A stretch of DNA of 6,140 nt from Candidatus Woesearchaeota archaeon (GCA_030751555.1 JASMFX010000108.1:1-6140); one strand, 5' to 3'; counted from the first letter of the stretch, positions 1 through 5,873 are shown. Notes: a model not told the origin generated them from the letters alone. Program-made: numbers and translations.

Positions 1-11
1 TTTCCTCATCA

Positions 12-1040
12 ATGAAATGGGTGAAAGATGGCTCTAAGAATGTCTATACTGTGGATGACATTAAGGCACTCTCAGAAAAATATAATGAAGTCTTTGTAGC
101 GATTGGACAGGATTATCTTGAAGTAAAAGAGCATCTGGAAAAATTTAAGGAGGATATGCTCTATTATTTGGCCAGTTCGAAAGCTTCAGGATTAGCAGAG
201 GGGAGGAGGGCAAAATTCCAGGAACACGCTGATCGGATGGTCAAACCCCTAGAGAGACTTCCTGATAATGAGCGTAGAGACAAGGATGAACTTCGAGAGA
301 AGTTTCATAGATCTATGAAATATCTTTACTATATGAGCTCATCTGATATTATAATTTCTTATTCAGATGATCTACAAAAGGTTTTTACTGATGCATATGT
401 TAAGGCTGAAGCTCCTAATCCAGGATTTTTTACTCAGTTTAAGCAGATGATTAAGAAAGCTCAGGATGCACAGACTGCTCTTCAAGAAGAATTAGAGTCT
501 GTCCGAGATTATCATACCTGGGAGAGCTTTTATCATGGATTAATAGTAGAGCATCAAAAAACATTTGATGAATTTGTTAAACATCGATTTGAAAACCTTG
601 CAAGACGTTATCTACAGAATGTGAAAACTCCTTCTCGGAGTGATATCTGGGGAGGTTCTGTAGCATTACGCAAGCAGTATCCTAAAGGAATCACTACAAA
701 GCATACTGCAATAGAGGCAAAGTTTGCTTTGAACGAATTAGATAGTCGAATCATTGGGTTTGTAGTTCTTATGAAGAAACAAGCCACTCTTCTTGCAGAT
801 ATTGCCAGCGAGATGGGTATTGATGATGTTGAGGAACTGAGAAAGGTTTTTATGGAAGATTATGTAAATAAACTTCAGAATGATTTACAGGGGATATACT
901 ATGTTTTTACTAAAGACGCTTTGAAAGATCCAGATAATCCTATCCATCAACAAAAGGAGATGCTTGATACTATTCAGCATTTGTTGAGAGATGTCCATGA
1001 TGGCAGAGCATTTGATGATATTTTTAAGGAATCAAGTTAG
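12..1040 (+). CDS. Hypothetical helical protein, possibly 5'-partial
   Basis: I do not recognise this family. The 342-residue product is strongly charged and almost entirely predicted helical. Lys/Glu-rich stretches suited to coiled coil lie around residues 16-50, 88-103, 140-165 and 270-295. It has no cysteine, no signal peptide and no convincing membrane span (the hydrophobic patch at 247-254 is too short), so it is probably cytoplasmic. The ATG at 12 is the first in frame, but the frame stays open to the window edge (Ser codons at 3-11) and no ribosome site is visible in the 11 bases before it, so the true start may lie upstream. The gene converges with the minus-strand membrane hydrolase gene, and the stop codons interlock. 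Nothing nearby suggests a role. Coding status is well supported by length and residue composition; function is unknown. Confidence 0.8.
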   Translation: MKWVKDGSKNVYTVDDIKALSEKYNEVFVAIGQDYLEVKEHLEKFKEDMLYYLASSKASGLAEGRRAKFQEHADRMVKPLERLPDNERRDKDELREKFHRSMKYLYYMSSSDIIISYSDDLQKVFTDAYVKAEAPNPGFFTQFKQMIKKAQDAQTALQEELESVRDYHTWESFYHGLIVEHQKTFDEFVKHRFENLARRYLQNVKTPSRSDIWGGSVALRKQYPKGITTKHTAIEAKFALNELDSRIIGFVVLMKKQATLLADIASEMGIDDVEELRKVFMEDYVNKLQNDLQGIYYVFTKDALKDPDNPIHQQKEMLDTIQHLLRDVHDGRAFDDIFKESS

Positions 1041-1435
1041 TTTTTCTTTCTATTCTTGTAGATCCACCATAAAATGCTTGGTTTTCTGTGATGGAGATAG
1101 CCTTTCTGTATTTGCTGTAAGAAATCCATTGCCCAATGGATGATAAAACTGATCGTTAGGATGATAAAGAATTCGTGATAGAAACTCAGGAAAAGGAGGA
1201 GGACGAGGAATTCTATTGTGTGGAAAACATTGAGGATGCCTTGAAAATTAGTTGTTTTATAATATTGTTTTAGCTTACTGTAGGAGAATTGTTTGTGATG
1301 CTTGAAGTATTCAAAAATGTGGTCGCTGTCTACTAAGACTCCAGTAAGATAGGCTGCTAGAGCGAGCCAGCCAAAATAAGGCCATAAGACGATAACTATG
1401 ACTGTAGTTACAATGACATGGGTTATAGGTTGCAT
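1037..1435 (-). CDS. YdjM/DUF457-like membrane-bound metal-dependent hydrolase
   Basis: The 132-residue membrane protein shows the histidine/aspartate layout of the YdjM (DUF457, LexA-regulated inner membrane) family. Visible are H6 near the N-terminus, the D-x-D-H motif at D36, D38, H39, an F-H-T motif with H72 followed by E75, and H-W-x-x-D with H100 and D104. These residues would form a metal site at the membrane, as proposed for this superfamily of phospholipase C-like hydrolases; the substrate is unknown. Hydrophobic segments lie at about 7-34, 74-97 and 91-106, and the C-terminus is basic. The family is usually somewhat longer, so this is a compact member. The ATG is chosen because a TTTAAA box sits 26-27 bp upstream, which fits a leaderless mRNA; no ribosome site precedes it. 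It is divergent from the sugar operon and overlaps its convergent neighbour by 4 bp. Confidence 0.7.
   Translation of the reverse strand: MQPITHVIVTTVIVIVLWPYFGWLALAAYLTGVLVDSDHIFEYFKHHKQFSYSKLKQYYKTTNFQGILNVFHTIEFLVLLLFLSFYHEFFIILTISFIIHWAMDFLQQIQKGYLHHRKPSILWWIYKNRKKN
1041..1057 (+). terminator. T-rich tract after the hypothetical gene
   Basis: Immediately after the stop codon the + strand reads TTTTTCTTTCTATTCTT, 13 T in 17 bases with no hairpin. Archaeal RNA polymerase commonly stops at such T-rich tracts without a stem. The tract also encodes the Lys/Asn/Arg-rich C-terminus of the opposite gene, so its composition could simply reflect that. Confidence 0.35.
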
Positions 1436-1458
1436 AGTAGTCTTTTTTGATGGATTTG

Positions 1459-1470
1459 TTTAAATAATTT
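1459..1470 (-). promoter_or_regulatory. Archaeal TATA box of the YdjM-like gene
   Basis: On the minus strand the sequence AAATTATTTAAA contains TTTAAA, whose centre is 26-27 bp from the A of the ATG at 1435. This is the spacing expected between box A and the transcription start in archaea, so transcription would begin at or next to the start codon (leaderless). A run of nine C on this strand lies just upstream. Confidence 0.6.
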
Positions 1471-1480
1471 GTGTAGTAAT

Positions 1481-1489
1481 GGGGGGGGG
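1481..1489. repeat. Homopolymer run of nine G
   Basis: Nine consecutive G on the + strand lie in otherwise AT-rich flanks, about 11 bp upstream of the TATA region of the minus-strand gene. Such runs slip easily in replication and in sequencing, so the exact length should be treated as uncertain. Confidence 0.9.
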
Positions 1490-1519
1490 TTCTAACTGAT
1501 TACTGTTTCTGAACTCAAA

Positions 1520-1580
1520 CCACCCAACACACTACCTTGTATTGAGGGCCCGCCCCCTCCTAGGATGTGTTATTTGGTGG
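1520..1580. other. GC-rich nested hairpin, candidate structured RNA
   Basis: In this gene-free stretch four arm pairs nest in order: CCACC 1520-1524 with GGTGG 1576-1580, AACAC 1526-1530 with GTGTT 1567-1571, CCT 1535-1537 with AGG 1562-1564, and GAGGG 1544-1548 with CCCTC 1555-1559. Together they make an interrupted 61-nt hairpin. It is clearly more GC-rich than the surroundings, as structured RNAs often are in AT-rich genomes. A T-rich stretch (TTCTTTTT, 1593-1600) follows on the + strand, where an RNA could end. The direct repeat TTTGGTGG occurs at 1573-1580 and 1598-1605, and a near-palindrome centred on GGATCC lies at 1601-1612. No promoter for such an RNA is evident, and the pairing was found by eye, so a chance fold is possible. 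Confidence 0.3.
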
Positions 1581-1636
1581 GAGTGTGTGCTGTTCTTTTT
1601 GGTGGATCCTCCCCCTTCTTTGGAGTAGTTTGAACA

Positions 1637-1662
1637 GTTATGGAACTTGAGTATTCCATAAC
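1637..1662. promoter_or_regulatory. Upstream palindrome, candidate operator copy 1
   Basis: Inverted repeat GTTATGGAA (1637-1645) and TTCCATAAC (1654-1662) with an 8-bp spacer. Identity with copy 2 extends outside the arms: AACA on the left and CTT on the right are the same. The palindrome has the form of a binding site for a dimeric transcription factor and lies about 84 bp from the start of the sugar operon. It could also form a hairpin in RNA, but transcription of the operon is predicted to start downstream of it. Confidence 0.6.
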
Positions 1663-1667
1663 CTTAT

Positions 1668-1683
1668 GAAATCTTATGATTTC
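1668..1683. promoter_or_regulatory. Small palindrome between the two operator copies
   Basis: Inverted repeat GAAATC (1668-1673) and GATTTC (1678-1683) around TTAT. Its centre lies 26 bp from the centre of the first large palindrome and 25 bp from the second, so the three dyads are evenly spaced. The sequence differs from the large palindromes, so it may be a different site or a coincidence. Confidence 0.3.
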
Positions 1684-1687
1684 AACA

Positions 1688-1713
1688 GTTATGGAAATTT
1701 GCATTTCCATAAC
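1688..1713. promoter_or_regulatory. Promoter-proximal palindrome, candidate operator copy 2
   Basis: Perfect inverted repeat of 11-bp arms, GTTATGGAAAT (1688-1698) and ATTTCCATAAC (1703-1713), around TTGC. It shares the 13-bp left part and 12-bp right part, including flanks, with copy 1; only the spacer differs. It ends directly beside the TATA box of the sugar operon, over the expected TFB recognition element, so a bound protein would be placed to block or recruit the initiation factors. The regulator is not encoded in this window as far as I can see. Confidence 0.65.
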
Positions 1714-1714
1714 C

Positions 1715-1723
1715 TTTTTATAA
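1715..1723 (+). promoter_or_regulatory. Archaeal TATA box of the sugar operon
   Basis: TTTTTATAA contains TTTATA, centred 26-27 bp before the ATG at 1746. That puts the transcription start at the start codon, a leaderless first gene. Between box and ATG there is no Shine-Dalgarno sequence (the last bases are CATTTACTT), which supports this reading. Confidence 0.7.
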
Positions 1724-1745
1724 CCCCAAATGTTCACATTTACTT

Positions 1746-2510
1746 ATGAAAGCATACAAATATAAGTGTGGGGCAAAGACAGAAGAGTTTGATACAATCA
1801 AAGAATTTGATCAGACTAAAGAGGTTTCTGTGATTCTTCCTACTTATAAAGAGGAAGATGGGATTAAGCGGATGATTGATAGTATTAAAGAGGTTCTTAA
1901 TGGGAAATATCAATATGAGATCATTGTTGTTGATGATAATAGCCCTGATAAGACTCCAGAGATCATTGATAGTTACGTAGGGGATGAGGTTGTTGCTCTT
2001 CATCGCTATGCTAAAAAGGGCATTTTTTCTGCTTTACAAGATGGGATTAAGGTAGCTAGGAGTAATACTGTTGTTATCATGGATGCTGATTTTTCACATC
2101 CTCCTCGCAAGATTGTTGAATTGTTATCCTACATGCCAGAGGCTGATATTGTTAGCTGCAGCAGGTTTGCTCCTGGTGGTGGTGTTGAGATGCCTTGGTT
2201 TAAGAAATTAGCAACTTATAGTCTTAATATGTGCTTAAGAATTGTTCTGGGATTTAAGGTAACTGATTTCACAGGAGGATTTCATGCTATGAAGCGAGAT
2301 AAGTTCTTGGCATTGCCTTTCAAATACCCTTCTCAATGGGGAGAATTTGACATGGAGCTTTTTTATCGAGCCTTACGAAGAGGCTACACTATTAAGGAGA
2401 TTCCATTTGTCTACAAATATCGAGATGAGGGGCATTCAAAAAGTGAGAGTTATGTAAAGTATGCATTTCTTTACTGGAAACGAGCGTTATCATTACGATT
2501 TTTAGGATAA
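1746..2510 (+). CDS. DPM1-like family 2 glycosyltransferase (polyprenyl-phosphate sugar synthase)
   Basis: The enzyme belongs to the GT-A fold family 2, dolichol-phosphate mannosyltransferase type. It likely transfers a sugar from a nucleotide sugar to a polyprenyl phosphate at the inner membrane face. Visible motifs are the strand/loop V-S-V-I-L-P-T-Y-K-E-E (27-37), the nucleotide-binding V-V-D-D-N-S-P-D (61-68), the metal-binding D-A-D in M-D-A-D-F-S-H-P-P (D113, D115), and the D-F-T-G-G-F-H segment (174-180) that matches the D-x-T-S-G-F-R region of DPM1 proteins. At 254 residues it matches the single-domain DPM1 form and lacks the C-terminal membrane domain of longer members. An extra N-terminal stretch of about 26 residues with one cysteine (C8) precedes the fold. 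The ATG is fixed by the TATA spacing. It heads the operon; the aminotransferase gene starts 10 bp after its stop. The actual sugar is not known. Confidence 0.88.
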   Translation: MKAYKYKCGAKTEEFDTIKEFDQTKEVSVILPTYKEEDGIKRMIDSIKEVLNGKYQYEIIVVDDNSPDKTPEIIDSYVGDEVVALHRYAKKGIFSALQDGIKVARSNTVVIMDADFSHPPRKIVELLSYMPEADIVSCSRFAPGGGVEMPWFKKLATYSLNMCLRIVLGFKVTDFTGGFHAMKRDKFLALPFKYPSQWGEFDMELFYRALRRGYTIKEIPFVYKYRDEGHSKSESYVKYAFLYWKRALSLRFLG

Positions 2511-2513
2511 GGA
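2509..2513 (+). promoter_or_regulatory. Weak ribosome binding site of the aminotransferase
   Basis: AAGGA overlaps the stop codon of the glycosyltransferase and stands 7 nt before the ATG at 2521. It is only a partial match to the archaeal GGAGGTGA consensus, but spacing is right and it suggests internal initiation on the operon mRNA. Confidence 0.4.
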
Positions 2514-2520
2514 CTACAAA

Positions 2521-3639
2521 ATGGGAGATTTTATACCGGTTTACGAGCCAACACTTGGAGGGAATGACCTCAAATATGTTACTGATGCTGTTAAGAGTAC
2601 TTGGGTGAGCAGCTTAGGAAAATATATCAGCCTTTTTGAGGCTGGCTTTGCTGAATACGTTGACAGTAAATTGGGAGTAGCTGTTTGCAATGGGACTGCT
2701 GCTTTGCATGTTTCGTTAAAGGCACTGGGTATTAAGCAGGGAGATGAGGTTATTGTTCCTGATCTTACGTTTGTTGCTTCACCCAATGCAGTGACCTATG
2801 TTGGTGCAAAGCCTGTTTTAGTTGATGCTAACAAAGAAACCTGGTGTATGGATATCAAGAAGATAGAAGCAAAAATTACAAAAAAGACAAAGGCTATCAT
2901 GCCAGTCCATCTTTATGGCCATCCGTGTGATATGGATCCTATTATGAAGCTGGCTGAAAAGCATAATCTCTTTGTTATTGAGGATGCTGCTGAGGCTCAT
3001 GGGGCAGAGTATAAGGGGAAAAAAGTGGGTAGTATTGGTCATGTTGGGTGTTTTAGTTTTTATGGCAATAAAACTATCACAACAGGGGAAGGAGGCATGA
3101 TTGTTACCAATGATCCCAAACTTGCAGAGAGAATGAGGTTCTTAAAGGATCATGCAATGGATTCTGACAGAAGGTATTATCATCCAGAGGTCGGATTTAA
3201 TTATCGGTTAACTAATGTGCAGGCAGCTCTGGGGCTTGCTCAGCTAGAAATGATTGAGGCACATGTTCAGCGGAAGAGGGAGATAGCGAAACTATACAAC
3301 TCTCTTCTTGGAGAGATAAAAGGGATTACCTTGCCTCCTGAACTGGAGTGGGCAAAAAGCACCTATTGGATGTATTGCATCCTGATTCAGCCAGAGTTTG
3401 GGATGAGCCGAGATGATCTTATGAAAAAACTGCAGGAAAAAGGAATAGGAACCAGACCTTTTTTTGTTTCTATGCATGAGTTGCCTCCTTACAAGCAGGA
3501 TGCTAAAGATTTTAAAATTTCTCAGCAATTATCTGCTCGTGGTATGAATCTTCCCTCATCAGCGCATCTTACTAATGATCAGATTAAGCATATCTGCCAG
3601 GTTATTAGTCAATTACAAAATAATCAGTTACAAAAATGA
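2521..3639 (+). CDS. DegT/DnrJ PLP aminotransferase, GDP-perosamine synthase-like
   Basis: A full-length (372 aa) sugar aminotransferase of the DegT/DnrJ/EryC1/StrS family. It would use PLP and an amino donor, normally glutamate, to convert a nucleotide 4-keto sugar to an amino sugar in the cytoplasm. The start I-P-V-Y-E-P-T-L-G-G-N, the phosphate-binding N-G-T-A (57-60), H-L-Y-G-H-P-C-D-M-D (130-139), the PLP-contacting I-E-D-A-A-E-A-H-G (D155), the lysine motif G-N-K-T-I-T-T-G-E-G-G (K184) and the M-H-x-x-P-P-Y segment near the C-terminus all closely resemble GDP-perosamine synthases (Per/RfbE). The substrate would then be GDP-4-keto-6-deoxy-mannose. No GDP-mannose dehydratase gene is in view, so a UDP- or dTDP-linked substrate cannot be excluded. 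It sits 10 bp after the glycosyltransferase and overlaps the next gene by 4 bp, which indicates one transcript. Confidence 0.9.
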   Translation: MGDFIPVYEPTLGGNDLKYVTDAVKSTWVSSLGKYISLFEAGFAEYVDSKLGVAVCNGTAALHVSLKALGIKQGDEVIVPDLTFVASPNAVTYVGAKPVLVDANKETWCMDIKKIEAKITKKTKAIMPVHLYGHPCDMDPIMKLAEKHNLFVIEDAAEAHGAEYKGKKVGSIGHVGCFSFYGNKTITTGEGGMIVTNDPKLAERMRFLKDHAMDSDRRYYHPEVGFNYRLTNVQAALGLAQLEMIEAHVQRKREIAKLYNSLLGEIKGITLPPELEWAKSTYWMYCILIQPEFGMSRDDLMKKLQEKGIGTRPFFVSMHELPPYKQDAKDFKISQQLSARGMNLPSSAHLTNDQIKHICQVISQLQNNQLQK

Positions 3640-5228
3640 ATAGCAAAGATATTGTCCTGATTACCATTCTTTTTCTAGTTGCATTCTCACTCTGGACATT
3701 ACCTTTTCAGGAGAATCCGTTACCTTTTGGGGAGGGGGATAGTGCTTGGCATTTTGCTAATGGTGATCCTCAATTTATTAATGATGAGAGCAGTGTTAGA
3801 ATGCCCTACTTTATTGGTGTTTGGTATTACAGCCTAAGCAAGCTTGGCCCTTTTGCTCCGGAGTATCCTCCACCAAACCATCTTAATTATGCATTAATGC
3901 AAATTGTGGGTGGTGAAAGGTTTGTTGCTCCTTTTATCTACATAGCTATTACCTGTTTTTTAGGTATTTTTGCTACTTTTTTTCTTATTAGAAAACTCTA
4001 TGGTAGTGTTCCAGCGTTTATTGCAGGCTTTGGGCTTATCTATTCTGTGAGGGAGATCATGCTTTATCTTTGGGGCCAAAGACCTACCATGGTAAGCTTT
4101 GTCATGATTCCCATGATTCTCTATGCACTCTATTCCTATGTGCATGGGTATTACACTAACAAGCACAAACCTATCTATCTCTATCTCTTTTTCTTGCTTG
4201 TGGCGGGTCAATTTTTACTTCATATTCAAGGATCAGTGATTACCTTTCTCTGTTCTTTCATGTTTATGATCTTTATGATCGCAAAATATAGGAAGTTACC
4301 TATCTCAAAGAGCAATGCTAAGCATTATGTTATTGGGATTGTTGTGCTGCTTGTTCTCATTGTGCCGTTTGTCCCCATCTATTATGGTCTGGAGTTGGGA
4401 GAGGCTTCTGGCGAAAGAGTTTCTGTTACTCGGTTATTAAAATGGAGTGTTGAGCCAGGAACTTATCAGGGGAGTTATCCAGACTCCTATGTTCAGATAG
4501 ATTCTCATTATCATCCTCTTCTCTTGCTTTTAGTGGGAGTTGGAGTTATTTTGTTATTAGTAAGGAGGAAGGATACTGATCTCTTGATTCTTGGGTGGTT
4601 AGCTGGAGTATACCTTGCTCTTCATTTTGATGTTTTCTTAGGATCATCAAGTCCCAGAATCATCAGGATGATGGTTGCAGAGCCTCCTTTGTTCTTTTCT
4701 TTGATTGGTATTGCTCTGACTAGCCTTGTTGGATTTATACCTGCAAAAAAGCAGCTTAAGAACATATTGCGTATTGGCGTAGTTGTATTATTTGTTGTAT
4801 TTTTACTCCAGGTCAAGGCTCCAACTGTGAAAAGCACACTCTCTGGAGCATATCAGGGGTTATCTCGAATTAATCCCCATCAATTTGAAGTATCAGAGTG
4901 GATGATGGAGAATCTTCCGGAAGATGCACTGCTTTATGATCATGGTGCTCTTACTTATCCTAAATCACGTTGGATGTTGGTTGTGTCTAATAGGCATATT
5001 AACAAGTGGTGGGGGACTCTTAGGAATGATACATATCTTACAGGGCCTCAGTATTTTATTATGGACTACTCTGATTTGGCTTATTTACAAGGTAATCAAC
5101 AGTATGCACAACAGACTAAGGAACTTCAAGCATTTGAAGAGCACAACTTTGGAAATCAAACTGCTATCTACGATAAAAATAATATAAGAATCTATGAGAT
5201 TATTGGTGAAGTGAGGGATATTGCATGA
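3636..5228 (+). CDS. Multi-spanning GT-C-like membrane glycosyltransferase (STT3/AglB/PMT-type architecture)
   Basis: A 530-residue membrane protein with about 10-11 predicted helices (near 5-22, 96-118, 124-138, 140-168, 178-196, 199-216, 229-250, 293-309, 314-330, 349-366, 375-392) followed by a soluble domain from about 412. After the first helix comes G-E-G-D-S-A-W-H-F (32-40), in the position and style of the acidic catalytic motif of GT-C enzymes (compare D-P-W-Y-H-L in AglB-like proteins; D35 and H39 are the likely counterparts). S-P-R-I-I-R-M-M before the tenth helix resembles the conserved arginine region of STT3-like proteins. The tail E-W-M-M-E-N-L-P-E-D-A-L-L is typical of archaeal GT-C C-terminal domains. 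The WWDYG motif of true oligosaccharyltransferases is absent (only W-W-G at 458-460), so a polyprenyl-phosphate-sugar-dependent transferase acting outside the cell is more likely than an oligosaccharyltransferase. ATGA overlaps at both ends indicate translational coupling. Confidence 0.65.
   Translation: MNSKDIVLITILFLVAFSLWTLPFQENPLPFGEGDSAWHFANGDPQFINDESSVRMPYFIGVWYYSLSKLGPFAPEYPPPNHLNYALMQIVGGERFVAPFIYIAITCFLGIFATFFLIRKLYGSVPAFIAGFGLIYSVREIMLYLWGQRPTMVSFVMIPMILYALYSYVHGYYTNKHKPIYLYLFFLLVAGQFLLHIQGSVITFLCSFMFMIFMIAKYRKLPISKSNAKHYVIGIVVLLVLIVPFVPIYYGLELGEASGERVSVTRLLKWSVEPGTYQGSYPDSYVQIDSHYHPLLLLLVGVGVILLLVRRKDTDLLILGWLAGVYLALHFDVFLGSSSPRIIRMMVAEPPLFFSLIGIALTSLVGFIPAKKQLKNILRIGVVVLFVVFLLQVKAPTVKSTLSGAYQGLSRINPHQFEVSEWMMENLPEDALLYDHGALTYPKSRWMLVVSNRHINKWWGTLRNDTYLTGPQYFIMDYSDLAYLQGNQQYAQQTKELQAFEEHNFGNQTAIYDKNNIRIYEIIGEVRDIA
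5213..5216 (+). promoter_or_regulatory. Ribosome binding site of the small membrane protein gene
   Basis: GAGG, within GTGAGGG, lies 8 nt before the ATG at 5225, inside the coding end of the GT-C-like gene. A better consensus match, GGTGA, is at 5205-5209 but too far (15 nt). Together with the ATGA overlap this supports the ATG at 5225. Confidence 0.4.
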
Positions 5229-5581
5229 AGATTGACAATAGGATTGTAGCAGGGGTTTGTCTTTTGATTGTCTTAGGCTTGGCTGCACATTTGTTCCAGT
5301 TTACTGGTGTGCGCACAATTATAGGGATGTTATTGCTGTTTGTAGTTCCTGCTTACATGATACTCGATAACTTTGATTTGGAGCAGGATGAGAAGTTGTT
5401 TTTTGCTTTTTTTATTAGCATTAGCTTGTTTACCTTATTTACTTGGTATGTGGATAGAATTTTGCCTTCTCTAAGGCTCTCGCTTGCGGTTAGCTTTATT
5501 CTTCTTGTTTGTGGGGGGTATGCTTTAAAGAGATATAGGAAAGGTAGATCCCACAAGCAATTATCAGAAGGGGCAAAATAA
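5225..5581 (+). CDS. Small four-helix membrane protein, DUF1616-like
   Basis: A 118-residue protein with four hydrophobic segments at about 8-24, 29-47, 57-76 and 82-101 and a basic C-terminal tail (K-R-Y-R-K-G-R, 102-108), which suggests a cytoplasmic C-terminus. The second segment ends in V-V-P-A-Y-M-I-L, followed by an acidic turn L-E-Q-D-E-K before the third segment. This pattern resembles the half-unit of archaeal DUF1616 membrane proteins, which occur in surface glycan clusters; the assignment is from memory of the pattern and is tentative. A GtrA-type flippase-like role was considered because of size, but GtrA signature residues are not seen. The gene overlaps the GT-C-like gene by ATGA and is last in the operon. 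Its final 86 bp are antisense to the end of a similar minus-strand gene. Function unknown; a partner of the GT-C protein is my guess. Confidence 0.7.
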   Translation: MKIDNRIVAGVCLLIVLGLAAHLFQFTGVRTIIGMLLLFVVPAYMILDNFDLEQDEKLFFAFFISISLFTLFTWYVDRILPSLRLSLAVSFILLVCGGYALKRYRKGRSHKQLSEGAK

Positions 5582-5873
5582 GGTAGTGCAGGTTTACATT
5601 CAGACCAAGCAGGCCTATGTAGTAACTCACTGTTCCAAGGATTCCCATGCTTAATACGCTTCCTATGATGATTCTTTCTAAGAAGTTCAATTTTGATCTC
5701 CAATAGAACATAAGCAGATAGCCTGGAATGATGCTCATCCAGAATAGGCTAGCGATAACTCTTACTATGCTCAGCAGAGATTCGCTGTAGAAGAGCATTT
5801 TGAAGAGAACTATGAAAATTACTAGGAGTATGAGGCCATAAGTTGCTTCATTTTTTAGCTGTTCCTTAGACAC
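5496..5873 (-). CDS. Second small four-helix membrane protein, DUF1616-like
   Basis: The product (125 aa from the chosen start) has four hydrophobic segments at about 10-30, 37-57, 66-87 and 93-114. Segment 2 ends I-I-P-G-Y-L-L, followed by L-N-F-L-E-R before segment 3, the same layout as the + strand 118-aa protein. Shared positions include V-R-x-I at the start of segment 2, (V/I)-(V/I)-P-x-Y, a Glu-(Lys/Arg) pair, and a cysteine in segment 4. P-G-Y-L-L is typical of DUF1616-like proteins. Two in-frame GTG codons compete: 5882 and 5873. I choose 5873 because GGGGTGA (5885-5879) sits 5 nt before it, whereas the codon at 5882 lies inside that ribosome site. The start overlaps the end of the upstream minus-strand gene by 8 bp, and the 3' end overlaps the + operon by 86 bp. 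Function unknown. Confidence 0.65.
   Translation of the reverse strand: MSKEQLKNEATYGLILLVIFIVLFKMLFYSESLLSIVRVIASLFWMSIIPGYLLMFYWRSKLNFLERIIIGSVLSMGILGTVSYYIGLLGLNVNLHYLILPLLIIACGIYLSYISLKHTPHKQEE

Noticed and set aside
1481..1620. tRNA gene or C/D-box RNA in the GC-rich island
   Set aside because: No T-loop GGTTCRA-type motif or acceptor stem is present. CTGA occurs twice (1496-1499 and 1509-1512), but no matching RTGATGA box C is seen.
1633..1716. CRISPR array or insertion-sequence ends
   Set aside because: Only two repeat copies are present, with partly conserved spacers and no cas or transposase gene nearby. Their position beside the TATA box fits operators better.
1740..2003. Minus-strand open frame opposite the glycosyltransferase start
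   Set aside because: It is antisense to the well-supported GT2 nucleotide-binding region and has Asn/Ile-rich composition typical of antisense reading of an AT-rich gene.
4924..5187. Second + strand frame within the GT-C-like gene
   Set aside because: It is out of frame inside the conserved-looking C-terminal domain, with no ribosome site; a shadow frame.
5225..5581. GtrA-family flippase assignment for the small four-helix protein
   Set aside because: Size and helix number fit, but the conserved Asn/Phe and Trp-x-Phe features of GtrA proteins are missing, and the P-x-Y turn with following charged loop resembles DUF1616 better.
5353..5703. Minus-strand open frame of 116 codons
   Set aside because: It lies in another frame across both small membrane protein genes, has a hydrophilic composition without family resemblance, and lacks a ribosome site. 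The 5496-5873 frame on the same strand has clear membrane helices and a ribosome site.
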